From NCBI RefSeq assembly GCF_020164455.1, contig NZ_JAIQWW010000004.1:294629-358628 (forward strand): a stretch of 64,000 nucleotides of DNA, in the 5' to 3' direction. The notes under the pieces are model-generated. The model searched no databases, had not been told where the DNA came from, and was given only the letters and a program-made list of their open reading frames with translations. How positions within the stretch are numbered: position 1 is the stretch's first letter; each line of letters starts with the position of its first letter. This DNA comes from Phyllobacterium chamaecytisi. GTDB taxonomy: Bacteria > Pseudomonadota > Alphaproteobacteria > Rhizobiales > Rhizobiaceae. Of the stretch, positions 25,461 through 33,599 are shown one piece after another. The translations under genes and the position numbers were made by a program.

Positions 25461-25918
25461 TAAAAAATTCCTTGATTAAATTGATCACATAAAAATGACC
25501 CCTACTAATTGGGAGGGGCGTTTGGTTAACATGAGGTGAAGCATGTTTCCGGTCAAGAAGTGTTCCGGTCAAAATGCGAAGTAAATCCAATTTTTTTGAA
25601 AATCATCTGGCGCCTGTTACCAAATAAACACATAACAACTTCTGCGTGTTTCTGGATATTATACTTTAGTCTATTGTCTAAGACGTTTTATGTGAGTCTC
25701 CAGTACCACGCTCATGGCCGGTGCCGGATCGCCGCGTGACGAAGATCAAAAATCGGGTGGCAGCTTCACCATATCGCGTGGCCTCATGTTCAATCATCAA
25801 TTGCAAACGCAAGGTGCCTCATTCCGGTTATTCGAAAACGCTGCCTTGCAAAAATCAACTTGAACATTTGTGACATTCCCGTGAATAATGCCTGTGGGAT
25901 GCGGGACAGTTAAAACAG
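25461..25918. promoter_or_regulatory. Divergent control region of the pilus operon and cfa
   Basis: No gene is seen in 458 bases. The half next to the pilus operon is AT-rich and has two direct copies of TTCCGGTCAA at 25547-25556 and 25563-25572, 16 bases from start to start. This is a plausible tandem operator about 90 bases upstream of the pilin start. No sigma-54 type GG-N10-GC element was clearly recognised. Confidence 0.45.
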
Positions 25919-27175
25919 ATGCTGAATGAGACGACAGCCGGTGATGCGGTGACCCAGACGAGATTTCTGACACCGGACAATGTCGGCGCGGTGCTGAAGG
26001 GCCTGCCGCTCAAGGCACAGGCGGCGTTGCGCGCTGCGGCCCACCTGCCGCGCGGCACCTTGACCATCACCACGCCCGACCGGAACGTCTTCAAGGTGGG
26101 TGGGCGCCAAAACGGCCCGGATGCCTCGGTTGTGCTTCACAACTGGAACTTGCCGGGCAGAGCCTTTGCCGGCGGCACCATCGGCGTTGCCGAATCCTAT
26201 ATGGACGGCGATTGGGACAGCCCCGATGTCACCACTTTCCTTGAACTCTTCGTCGTCAATGAAGAGGTGGGTGAAGACCTCGCCGGCGGCTCCAACTGGT
26301 TTATCAACGCCGTACAGCGCCTGCGCCATTGGCTGAACGACAATACGAGGGGTAGATCACGCAAGAATATCTCGGCACATTACGATCTCGGCAATGCTTT
26401 CTACCGCGAATGGCTCGATCCGACGATGACCTATTCCTCGGCGCTCTTCGATGAAGGCGTCAATGATCTCGAAGCCGCCCAGACCGCCAAATATAGGGCG
26501 CTCGCCAACAATATCGGCATCACCGCCGGGTCGCGGGTACTGGAGATCGGTTGCGGCTGGGGCGGCTTTGCCGAATATGCAGCGCGTGAGATCGGCGCCC
26601 ATGTCACCGGGCTGACCATCAGCCGCGAGCAATTCGACTATGCGACGCAGCGCATCGAAAAGGCCGGGCTTTCCGGCATGGCCGAGATCAAATTTCAGGA
26701 TTATCGCGACGAGACCGGCAAATATGACCATGTCGCCTCGATCGAGATGTTCGAAGCGGTTGGCGAGAAATACTGGCCGGTGTTCTTCGGCAAGGTCAAG
26801 GATTGCCTTAATCCGGGCGGCAGTGCCGGCATGCAGATCATCACCATTAATGACAAGAGCTTCGATCGCTATCGTAGACGGCCGGATTTCATCCAGCGCT
26901 ATGTCTTCCCGGGCGGAATGCTGCCAACACCGGAGAGGCTGAAAAGCCTGGGCAAGGAGTTCGGCCTCGACCTCTACTGCGAAAATATCTTCCCCCAGGA
27001 TTATGCCCGCACGCTGGCCGAATGGCGCGAGCGCTTCTGGGGTTCGTGGGACCAGCTGCGCAATCTCGGCTTCGATGGCCGCTTCAAAAAGCTCTGGGAG
27101 TTCTACCTGTTTTACTGCGAAGCGGGGTTTCGTTCCGAATATATCGACGTGCGGCAGGTGTTTTACAAATCATGA
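25919..27175 (+). CDS. cfa: Cyclopropane-fatty-acyl-phospholipid synthase
   Basis: A 418-residue cytoplasmic or membrane-associated enzyme that adds a methylene group from SAM to unsaturated phospholipid acyl chains. The SAM-binding motif is VLEIGCGWGGFAEYA near residue 205. Other family parts are NISAHYDLGNAFYREWLDPTMTYSSALF, the active-site region ASIEMFEAVGEKYW, and the C-terminal FYCEAGFRSEYIDVRQVFY. The stop overlaps the next gene by ATGA. The methyl donor and lipid substrate follow from the family. Confidence 0.95.
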   Translation: MLNETTAGDAVTQTRFLTPDNVGAVLKGLPLKAQAALRAAAHLPRGTLTITTPDRNVFKVGGRQNGPDASVVLHNWNLPGRAFAGGTIGVAESYMDGDWDSPDVTTFLELFVVNEEVGEDLAGGSNWFINAVQRLRHWLNDNTRGRSRKNISAHYDLGNAFYREWLDPTMTYSSALFDEGVNDLEAAQTAKYRALANNIGITAGSRVLEIGCGWGGFAEYAAREIGAHVTGLTISREQFDYATQRIEKAGLSGMAEIKFQDYRDETGKYDHVASIEMFEAVGEKYWPVFFGKVKDCLNPGGSAGMQIITINDKSFDRYRRRPDFIQRYVFPGGMLPTPERLKSLGKEFGLDLYCENIFPQDYARTLAEWRERFWGSWDQLRNLGFDGRFKKLWEFYLFYCEAGFRSEYIDVRQVFYKS

Positions 27176-27528
27176 CCAATTCGCTCGATGAATCATTTGA
27201 GCGTATCTGGACAATCGCCGAGTCGCTGCACCTGCCCGAGCTTGTGCGCAGCACAACCCATGGCACACCCTCGTTGAAGGTGAAGACCTCATTCATCGGG
27301 CGTATGAAAGATTGGGAGACCTTTGCAATCCATTGCCCGCTGGAGGAGAAACCGCTGCTGATGGAGAGCGTTCCGAATATCTATTTCGAGACCGACCACT
27401 ACAAAGGCTGGCCCTATATCCTGATGCATCTGGAGGCTGTTTCCGATGCGGAACTTGGCCACCGGATCAAACTTGCCTGGCATGCCAAGGCGCCGGCAAA
27501 AGTCAAAAAAGCGCTCGCAGCGGGATGA
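27172..27528 (+). CDS. MmcQ/YjbR family protein
   Basis: A 118-residue protein of the MmcQ/YjbR fold (CyaY-like alpha/beta). Recognisable parts are RSTTHGTPSLKVKTSFIGR, LLMESVPNIYFETDHYKGWP and a C-terminal helical HRIKLAWHAKAPAKVKKAL. Some members are annotated as DNA-binding, but the role is not firmly established. It is translationally coupled to cfa through a 4-base ATGA overlap. A longer frame starting 27022 lies inside cfa and is a shadow. Confidence 0.85.
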   Translation: MTNSLDESFERIWTIAESLHLPELVRSTTHGTPSLKVKTSFIGRMKDWETFAIHCPLEEKPLLMESVPNIYFETDHYKGWPYILMHLEAVSDAELGHRIKLAWHAKAPAKVKKALAAG

Positions 27529-27614
27529 CGACTGCGAGGAAATTTCTCTGGAGGATAATTTGACAGGCCGGAGCCAAATCCAGAACACTTCTTGCGCAGA
27601 AAAGTCGCGAACCC

Positions 27615-27664
27615 ATGCAAGAAACTACGATTCGCATGCAAGAAAGTGCGATTCTGATGCAAAA
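27615..27664. repeat. Tandem 21-bp repeat (2.4 copies)
   Basis: Units begin at 27615, 27636 and 27657. The first two are 21 bases each (ATGCAAGAAACTACGATTCGC and a variant with four changes), and the third is cut after ATGCAAAA. On the minus strand they read as a 7-residue repeat around LHxNRxF inside an 85-codon frame (27414-27671), which probably is not a gene. Confidence 0.75.
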
Positions 27665-27710
27665 TTTTCAACGCTGGGATGAAATTTGGTTGTGACGACG
27701 CGAAATTGCG

Positions 27711-28196
27711 CTAGCTGGCGGTCTCGATAAGCGCCGTTTCGACGCCCAGACCGGTGCGATCCGCCACTTCGCGCAAAGCAAAGGATGAGTTTATCTTCGT
27801 AACGTGCGGCATGGCCGACAACCAGAATTTGTGTATCCGCTCGTAATCCTCAAGATCTTTTGCAGCAATGCGCAAGAGATAGTCATATTCACCCGACATC
27901 AGATAACACACCAATACATTGGGGCACAGTTTTACTGCGGTCTCGAATTCGCGCAGCTGTTTGTCCGCCTGTCCGGACAGGGAAATGTTGACGATAACGA
28001 TAACCGGGTGACCGAGCATCTTGTTGGAGAGACGTGCATGATAGCCGCGAATGACGCCCGATTTCTCCAGTATATCCAGCCGCCGAGAGCATGCGGACTG
28101 CGATAGGCCGACCTTTTCGGCAAGCGTTGCATTCGACATGCGGCCATCTTTCTGCAAGCTGTCGAGAATAGCGATATCAATCCTGTCTAATGACAT
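27711..28196 (-). CDS. Lrp/AsnC family transcriptional regulator, probable AldR
   Basis: A 161-residue protein with an N-terminal winged helix-turn-helix ([23 protein letters not shown], residues 22-44) and a C-terminal RAM effector domain with [17 protein letters not shown]. The start at 28196 is the usual family start [15 protein letters not shown]. It is divergent from alanine dehydrogenase, which members named AldR or similar activate in response to alanine. Control of ald by this protein is a strong inference from position. Confidence 0.9.
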   Translation of the reverse strand: MSLDRIDIAILDSLQKDGRMSNATLAEKVGLSQSACSRRLDILEKSGVIRGYHARLSNKMLGHPVIVIVNISLSGQADKQLREFETAVKLCPNVLVCYLMSGEYDYLLRIAAKDLEDYERIHKFWLSAMPHVTKINSSFALREVADRTGLGVETALIETAS

Positions 28197-28348
28197 TGTT
28201 CGAACTTTCCCCTTATATCCAGACGTTTTGCGCAAGGATATTCGAAAAATCGCGTGGCGTCGAGCTGTCTTGGCAAGGACATGCAACGCGATTTGTGCTG
28301 TTATATTTGCCTCAAAAGGGAACATCTAAAAAGCTAACAGGAGACGTT
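28197..28348. promoter_or_regulatory. Divergent promoter region of the Lrp regulator and ald
   Basis: The 152-bp region is AT-richer than its sides and contains the palindrome TTGCGCAA at 28228-28235, followed by ATATTCGAAAAAT. Lrp-type proteins bind such loosely symmetric AT-flanked sites. The binding assignment is inferred. The ald ribosome binding site ACAGGAGA lies just before 28349. Confidence 0.4.
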
Positions 28349-29464
28349 ATGCGCATCGGCTGCCCAAAGGAAATCAAAAACCATGAATATCGCGTCGGCC
28401 TCACTCCGGGCGCCGTACGCGAATACATTGCCCACGGCCACGAGGTCATCGTCCAGTCCGGAGCTGGTTTAGGGATAGGCGCCGACGATGGAGCCTATCA
28501 GGCGGCAGGCGCAAAAGTGGTCAAGACCGCTGAAGAAGTCTTCCAGCAGGCGGACATGATCGTCAAAGTGAAAGAGCCGCAGCCTTCCGAATGGGCGCAG
28601 CTTCGTGAAGGTCAGCTGCTTTATACGTATCTTCATCTCGCTCCGGATCCGGAACAGACCAAAGGTTTGCTGGCATCCGGTGTCACCGCGATTGCCTATG
28701 AAACCGTCACCGACGACCGCGGCGGCTTGCCGTTGCTGGCGCCGATGTCCGAAGTTGCCGGGCGCCTGGCCATACAGGCTGGTGCGACGGCGCTTCAAAA
28801 GGCCAATGGCGGCCGAGGCGTACTGCTTGGCGGCGTCCCCGGCGTCCTACCCGGTAAGGTCACCATTATCGGCGGCGGGGTCGTTGGCATCAATGCTGCC
28901 ATGATGGCAACCGGCCTTGGCGCCGACGTTACCATTCTTGATCGCTCCATTCCGCGCCTGCGCCAGCTGGATGACATTTTCCGCGGGCGTATTCATACGC
29001 GCTACTCAACCATCGAAGCCCTTGATGATGAAGTGTTTTCTGCTGACATCGTCGTCGGCGCGGTGTTGATTCCGGGTGCGGCCGCGCCAAAGCTTGTGAC
29101 GCGCGAGATGCTCTCCGGCATGAAGAAGGGTGCGGTTATCGTTGACGTTGCGATCGATCAGGGCGGCTGCTTCGAGACATCGCATGCGACCACGCATTCC
29201 GACCCGACTTACGACGTAGACGGTATCATTCACTACTGCGTGGCCAACATGCCGGGCGCCGTGCCGGTCACGTCCGCTCATGCTTTGAACAATGCGACTT
29301 TGCAGTACGGCCTGCAACTGGCCGATCGCGGCGTCAAGGCCCTGATCGACAATCCGCATCTGCGCAACGGCCTTAACGTCCACAAGGGACGTATTACCAA
29401 CCAGGCTGTTGCCGAGGCACTCGGCCTCGAGATGGTCGAGGCAAAATCGGCAATAGCCGCCTGA
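28349..29464 (+). CDS. ald: Alanine dehydrogenase
   Basis: A 371-residue NAD-dependent enzyme that converts L-alanine to pyruvate and ammonia, and the reverse. It has the exact family length. Clear parts are [20 protein letters not shown] at the N-terminus, the pyruvate-binding region [17 protein letters not shown], the dinucleotide fold [22 protein letters not shown] at about 170-191, and the end with [19 protein letters not shown] 28349 has an AGGAG site; an upstream frame extending to 28190 is not needed. Confidence 0.97.
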   Translation: MRIGCPKEIKNHEYRVGLTPGAVREYIAHGHEVIVQSGAGLGIGADDGAYQAAGAKVVKTAEEVFQQADMIVKVKEPQPSEWAQLREGQLLYTYLHLAPDPEQTKGLLASGVTAIAYETVTDDRGGLPLLAPMSEVAGRLAIQAGATALQKANGGRGVLLGGVPGVLPGKVTIIGGGVVGINAAMMATGLGADVTILDRSIPRLRQLDDIFRGRIHTRYSTIEALDDEVFSADIVVGAVLIPGAAAPKLVTREMLSGMKKGAVIVDVAIDQGGCFETSHATTHSDPTYDVDGIIHYCVANMPGAVPVTSAHALNNATLQYGLQLADRGVKALIDNPHLRNGLNVHKGRITNQAVAEALGLEMVEAKSAIAA

Positions 29465-29519
29465 TATTGCTGCATAAAATCGGAAGCCTTCGGAGGGCGC
29501 CTCGACTGAAGCGCTCCTC

Positions 29520-29639
29520 CCTCGCCGTCATCCTCGGGCTTGACCCGAGGACCCATTGGGGATGCTCAAATTACAGCGCCACATTCTTGTTTTTTCAAGA
29601 AAGGTGGTCCTCGGGTCGAGCCCGAGGATGACGGCGAGG
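29520..29639. repeat. Large imperfect palindromic intergenic repeat
   Basis: Two 34-base arms at 29520-29553 and 29606-29639 are inverted copies with one mismatch. Each arm is itself a hairpin (CCTCGGGCTTGACCCGAGG type). The centre contains another small palindrome, TCTTG-TTTTTT-CAAGA. The CTCGGGCTTGACCCGAG core is a widespread dispersed repeat of Rhizobiales genomes. The unit may act as a terminator after ald; whether it is mobile cannot be told here. Confidence 0.85.
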
Positions 29640-29719
29640 TGGGGATGGACGACGCAGTGGTATCGGTTGAAGGCATGTGCAGTCAAAACTTGAACCCTAA
29701 AGCGTCATCCGGGCTTTCT

Positions 29720-30193
29720 TCATGCAAGTTCAATACGGCACTGGAAGCAGTTGTTTCTTGCTGATCGCATATGGACATAAGCGACATCGTCCCGCGTCAG
29801 CAATTCCTCGGCCCGGACCGCAATGCCATCGGTCTTGATCACACCTCCGGTGCCGTAAACGATACGGTCCTGGCAGGAATAGCCGCGAAGTATGTAATCG
29901 CTGTTCTCATTGAACATTTCCGGTAGTTCTGCAGTTTCCGCGTGACGCTCGCACGCCTCCGCGTGCAGGAAAATCGGACCTGTTTCAGCGTAGGGTTGCG
30001 GAGCGGGGAATGGACGGTGCGACAAGACCAGATATTTTTCACCCGCCTGTACGTTCTGCAGACAATGCCGGCAGGGAACGCCATCGCCGTCGGACGTATA
30101 GGTTTCAGGTATCTGACCATTCGCGTCAGCCCCGCCCGCTTGATAGTGACGGGCCAGTGTTGTCGTCATGGCAATAAATCGGATCGGTCTCAT
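29720..30193 (-). CDS. DUF1203 domain-containing protein
   Basis: A 157-residue protein with the DUF1203 pattern: VPCRHCLQNVQAGEKYLVLSHRPF, GPIFLHAEACERH and IVYGTGGVIKTDGIAVRAEEL. The cysteines and histidines suggest a metal or structural role that is not shown. The start at 30193 is preceded by AAAGGAGG on its strand. It stands alone and is separated from the next gene upstream by an imperfect hairpin at about 30199-30230. Confidence 0.88.
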   Translation of the reverse strand: MRPIRFIAMTTTLARHYQAGGADANGQIPETYTSDGDGVPCRHCLQNVQAGEKYLVLSHRPFPAPQPYAETGPIFLHAEACERHAETAELPEMFNENSDYILRGYSCQDRIVYGTGGVIKTDGIAVRAEELLTRDDVAYVHMRSARNNCFQCRIELA

Positions 30194-30265
30194 CGGGTGC
30201 CTCCTTTGTTAAAGCAAGGAGACACCGAAATTTGACTGCAAACCACCCGATTCTTGCGGAGACTG

Positions 30266-30793
30266 TTAGTCCCAAGCCTCTATTTCTGCTTCTGCAAAAC
30301 TCACCGGTTTAAAACCCATTCTTTGATACATTTGCAGTGCGCGTGGACTATCCAACGTATTAGTTTCAATAATTACTCGTTGCGGGCTGCTCATCCATGC
30401 CGTCAGGATGGCTTCATTCAGGAAGAACTTGGCGAGCCCCCTGCCCTGGAACTCCGGTACCAGACCGAAATAAAGAATTTCAGTGACCGCCTGCTCCTCA
30501 TCGAGGACAAGTTCAAAAAAGCCTGCCGGGGAACCATCGGCGTAGAGGACATGTATATCGACATTGTTACGATGGATGATTGCTGCCAACTCTTCATCAC
30601 TGAGACGGCGATGTACAGACCAATGATGCGGCTTGCCGACCTGTTCATAGAGAAAGCGATAGAAGGGCAATGAAATCTTCGTGGCGCGCATCAGCGCCAG
30701 TTTAAAACTGACGGGTGTCGGTACGGATTGCGTCGGCCGCTCCGCCATCTCCAGATGTGTAACGCGCGTCTTCAATATTCGCGGCTTCGTCAT
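30266..30793 (-). CDS. GNAT family N-acetyltransferase
   Basis: A 175-residue acetyltransferase. The acetyl-CoA-binding motif A is GLVPEFQGRGLAKFFLNEAI near residues 117-136, followed by VIIETNTLDSPRALQMYQRMGF. The substrate is unknown. It is the last gene of a minus-strand operon (33431 to 30266) and starts 3 bases after the sulfurtransferase stop, so it may act on an amino acid or a thiol metabolite; this is inference. Confidence 0.85.
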   Translation of the reverse strand: MTKPRILKTRVTHLEMAERPTQSVPTPVSFKLALMRATKISLPFYRFLYEQVGKPHHWSVHRRLSDEELAAIIHRNNVDIHVLYADGSPAGFFELVLDEEQAVTEILYFGLVPEFQGRGLAKFFLNEAILTAWMSSPQRVIIETNTLDSPRALQMYQRMGFKPVSFAEAEIEAWD

Positions 30794-30796
30794 GGC

Positions 30797-31654
30797 TTAT
30801 GCTTCGCCCGCAACAACAGGTGTATCTTTGCTTGCGCCCCATTCACTCCACGAACCGTCATAGAGAACATTATCCTTATGACCGACCGATTCGAGTGCAA
30901 GCGTAATCACGGCGGCTGTTATCCCGGACCCACAACTCGTCACGACGGGGCTCGACAAGTCCACGCCGGCATCATCGAAAACCTTTCTCAAACCACTGAT
31001 ATCCTTGAGATAACCATTGTCAGCGAGGCTAGACGCCGGAACGCTTCGTGCGCCGGGCATGTGGCCGGACCGCAGTCCAGCGCGTGGCTCCGGGTCGACA
31101 CCCTTGAAGCGACCGGCCGAGCGCGCATCCGCGATCTGCCGTGACTTGCTTTCAACGATATCGCGCATTTTGGTAAAACTCGCCACCTTGCTTGCTTCAA
31201 AGTTCGGGACAAAGGCCGAGGGGGCAATCTTGGTCACCTCGTCGGTAACCGGTCTGCCGGCGTTTTTCCAATTGTCGAATCCACCGTCCAGTATGGAGAC
31301 GTTTTTTGCCCCATACGTTCGCAACATCCACCAGACGCGCGGCGATGTCGTCATTCCAGGTCCATCATAAACGACGATCGTATCGTCGTTGGTGATCCCC
31401 ATGCTGCTTATGGCCGCTGCGAAAGCTTCGGGATTGAGAAGGGTGTGCGGCAGCGATGAATCCGGATCCGACATCTCTTCGTGGTCGAAGAAAATCGCAC
31501 CGGGAATGTGGGTTGCTTCATATTCAGCTTTGGCATCCCGGTTTTGAGCAGGAAGATACCAGGACGCATCGAGAATGCTGAGACCGGGCTGGCCAAGTCT
31601 TTCCTGCAGCCAATCGGCTGAAACCACAAAAGGGCTTTTGTCTGCCACGTTCAT
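30797..31654 (-). CDS. sseA: 3-mercaptopyruvate / thiosulfate sulfurtransferase
   Basis: A 285-residue protein with two rhodanese domains. The inactive N-terminal domain covers about 10-140. The catalytic domain has the active-site loop VTSCGSGITAA, the CGSGxxA form typical of mercaptopyruvate rather than thiosulfate specificity. It moves sulfur from 3-mercaptopyruvate to thiol or cyanide acceptors in cysteine breakdown. The start overlaps the AlaX stop by ATGA. The neighbours (cysteine synthase, AlaX) support a role in cysteine and alanine handling. Confidence 0.92.
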   Translation of the reverse strand: MNVADKSPFVVSADWLQERLGQPGLSILDASWYLPAQNRDAKAEYEATHIPGAIFFDHEEMSDPDSSLPHTLLNPEAFAAAISSMGITNDDTIVVYDGPGMTTSPRVWWMLRTYGAKNVSILDGGFDNWKNAGRPVTDEVTKIAPSAFVPNFEASKVASFTKMRDIVESKSRQIADARSAGRFKGVDPEPRAGLRSGHMPGARSVPASSLADNGYLKDISGLRKVFDDAGVDLSSPVVTSCGSGITAAVITLALESVGHKDNVLYDGSWSEWGASKDTPVVAGEA

Positions 31655-32397
31655 ACTCCCTCTGGCAAAGGACCGAAGCGGATGCGGAACCGCCTGTTTT
31701 CCTTGCCTTTCTTTTCGATTTTTCCGATATGGATCGTGCCAACTTCACCGGTCGTCGCGACATGCGTTCCGCCGCACGGCTGCGAATCGACCGAAGCGTT
31801 TTCGCCAATACAAACCAGCCTGATGCGCCCCGTCCCTGTCGGCGGCCTTACGTTCTTGGACTTGATCAGGCCGGGATTCGCAGCGAGTTCATCGTCCGTA
31901 ATCCATCGGGTGAAGATCGGATGATTGGCGTTCACCAGTTCCATCATCTTCTCGGTAACGCTTTCCTTGGTCACACCCGCGTCCGGCAGATCGAAGTCAA
32001 CGCGGCTGTCGTCTTCGCTGACTGCCGCGCCTGTGATCGGAAACGGGCAAACGACGCTGAGCAGGTGGCACGCCGTATGCATTCGCATCAACTTGTAGCG
32101 CCTGTCCCAATCGAGGCGCAGGGTTAGCTTTTCGCCGATGGCCGGAACGGGCTGTTCGGGCGCAGGTACATGGATGATTTCTTCCTTGCTCTCACCGGTC
32201 ACAGTTGCAGCGATGGCGATCGTTGAGCCATCGGAGCGAACGAAAACACCGGTATCGCCGGGTTGGCCTCCCGATGTCGCGTAAAACACTGTTCGGTCGG
32301 TCAGGATGCCGCCGCGCTCGTTTATCGCCAATACTGTCGCTTCGATTGCTTCAAGATAAGAATCTTCGCGAAAAAGAATAGCCGTATCGTATGCCAT
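31651..32397 (-). CDS. Alanyl-tRNA editing protein AlaX
   Basis: A 248-residue free-standing editing domain related to the editing part of AlaRS. It hydrolyses Ser- or Gly-tRNA(Ala). The zinc-binding motifs are MRMHTACHLLS (HxxxH) and SQPCGGTHVATTGEVG (CxxxH), and the N-terminal FYATSGGQPGDTG is the conserved substrate-binding strand. The length fits the AlaX-M type. The start ATG shares one base with the cysteine synthase stop. An upstream frame from 32616 lies inside that gene and is a shadow. Confidence 0.94.
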   Translation of the reverse strand: MAYDTAILFREDSYLEAIEATVLAINERGGILTDRTVFYATSGGQPGDTGVFVRSDGSTIAIAATVTGESKEEIIHVPAPEQPVPAIGEKLTLRLDWDRRYKLMRMHTACHLLSVVCPFPITGAAVSEDDSRVDFDLPDAGVTKESVTEKMMELVNANHPIFTRWITDDELAANPGLIKSKNVRPPTGTGRIRLVCIGENASVDSQPCGGTHVATTGEVGTIHIGKIEKKGKENRRFRIRFGPLPEGV

Positions 32398-33431
32398 CAC
32401 GATGCATTCTCGAAGGGAACAGATATATTGACCTTTGCTTCCATCCATGCCGGAACTGGCAAGTCCTTGGAGCGCAGGAACTCCGGATTGAACATTTTGG
32501 ACTGATAGCGATTGCCGTAGTCGCAGAGCACCGTCACGATAATCTTGTCCGGCCCCATATCCCGCGCCATGCGGATCGCGCCGGCAATATTGATCCCCGA
32601 CGATCCCCCCAAACACAGCCCTTCTTCCTCGACGAGATCGAAAACAATCTCAAGCGCTTCAGCGTCAGGGATCTGATAGGAAAAGTCTGGCGTAAATCCT
32701 ACAAGATTTGCGGTGACACGGCCCTGCCCAATGCCTTCGGTGATCGAGTTACCCTCAGATTTGAACTCGCCGGTCGTGTAGTAGGAGAACAATGCAGCAC
32801 CCAGTGGATCAGCAAGTCCGATCTTGATGTTCGCGTCCCTGGCTTTCAGTCCCTGCGCTACCCCGGCGAGTGTGCCGCCCGAGCCCACTGCGCATATGAA
32901 CCCATCCACTTTGCCATTCGTATCACGCCATATCTCTTGTGCCGTCGTTTCCACATGCGCCTGGCGATTGGCGACATTATCGAACTGGTTGGCCCAGACG
33001 GCGCCATTCGGCTCGGTTTTTGCCATCTGCTCCGCGAGACGGCCGGAGACCTTTACATAATTATTCGGGTTCCTGTAGGGGACAGCGGGCACTTCTACCA
33101 ACTCGGCACCGAGAAGGCGGAGGGCATCTTTCTTTTCCTGGCTCTGCGTTTCGGGAATAACGATGACAGTGCGGTAGCCAAGCGTCTTGGCAACCATGGT
33201 AAGCCCGATACCCGTGTTGCCCGCTGTGCCCTCGACGATCACACCACCTCGCCTCAGAAGCCCGCGTTCCTCGGCGTCGCGGATTATATAGAGCGCTGCG
33301 CGATCCTTGACGGACTGGCCCGGATTCAGGAATTCGGCCTTGCCGTAAATTTCGCAGCCAGTGAGGTCAGAAGCCTTCTTGAGACGAATGAGCGGCGTGT
33401 TTCCGATGGTGTCGATCACTGAATCATACAT
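32397..33431 (-). CDS. cysK: Cysteine synthase A family enzyme
   Basis: A 344-residue PLP-dependent beta-family enzyme that makes cysteine from O-acetylserine and sulfide. The PLP lysine is in FLNPGQSVKDRAALYI; the phosphate and substrate loop is EGTAGNTGIGLTM, and CAVGSGGTLAGVAQGL binds the cofactor phosphate. It is about 30 residues longer than CysK of enterobacteria, a form common in alphaproteobacteria. It is the first gene of a tight four-gene operon with AlaX, SseA and a GNAT protein. A homologous role in cystathionine or related synthesis cannot be fully excluded. Confidence 0.88.
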   Translation of the reverse strand: MYDSVIDTIGNTPLIRLKKASDLTGCEIYGKAEFLNPGQSVKDRAALYIIRDAEERGLLRRGGVIVEGTAGNTGIGLTMVAKTLGYRTVIVIPETQSQEKKDALRLLGAELVEVPAVPYRNPNNYVKVSGRLAEQMAKTEPNGAVWANQFDNVANRQAHVETTAQEIWRDTNGKVDGFICAVGSGGTLAGVAQGLKARDANIKIGLADPLGAALFSYYTTGEFKSEGNSITEGIGQGRVTANLVGFTPDFSYQIPDAEALEIVFDLVEEEGLCLGGSSGINIAGAIRMARDMGPDKIIVTVLCDYGNRYQSKMFNPEFLRSKDLPVPAWMEAKVNISVPFENAS

Positions 33432-33544
33432 AGGCCAAGTCCTTCATTCTGCGTGGCTTGAACCTATTTGTCCCGATCAAACCGTTCAAGCATAGAATTT
33501 TTCAAACCAGACGATATGCGGATATTTGTTTCAAAGACACATAT

Positions 33545-33577
33545 GAAAAGGCCGCCGACACGATGTGCCGGCGGCCT
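33545..33577 (-). terminator. Rho-independent terminator of the helicase gene
   Basis: On the minus strand AGGCCGCC pairs with GGCGGCCT around a 13-base part and is followed by TTTTCATAT. It lies 23 bases behind the helicase stop codon and faces the cysK promoter region. Confidence 0.8.
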
Positions 33578-33599
33578 GATAATACGTCAACAGAAGCTG

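Noticed and set aside
32391..33422. 343-codon frame opposite cysteine synthase
   Set aside because: Lies exactly antisense to a clear PLP enzyme and shows no domain.
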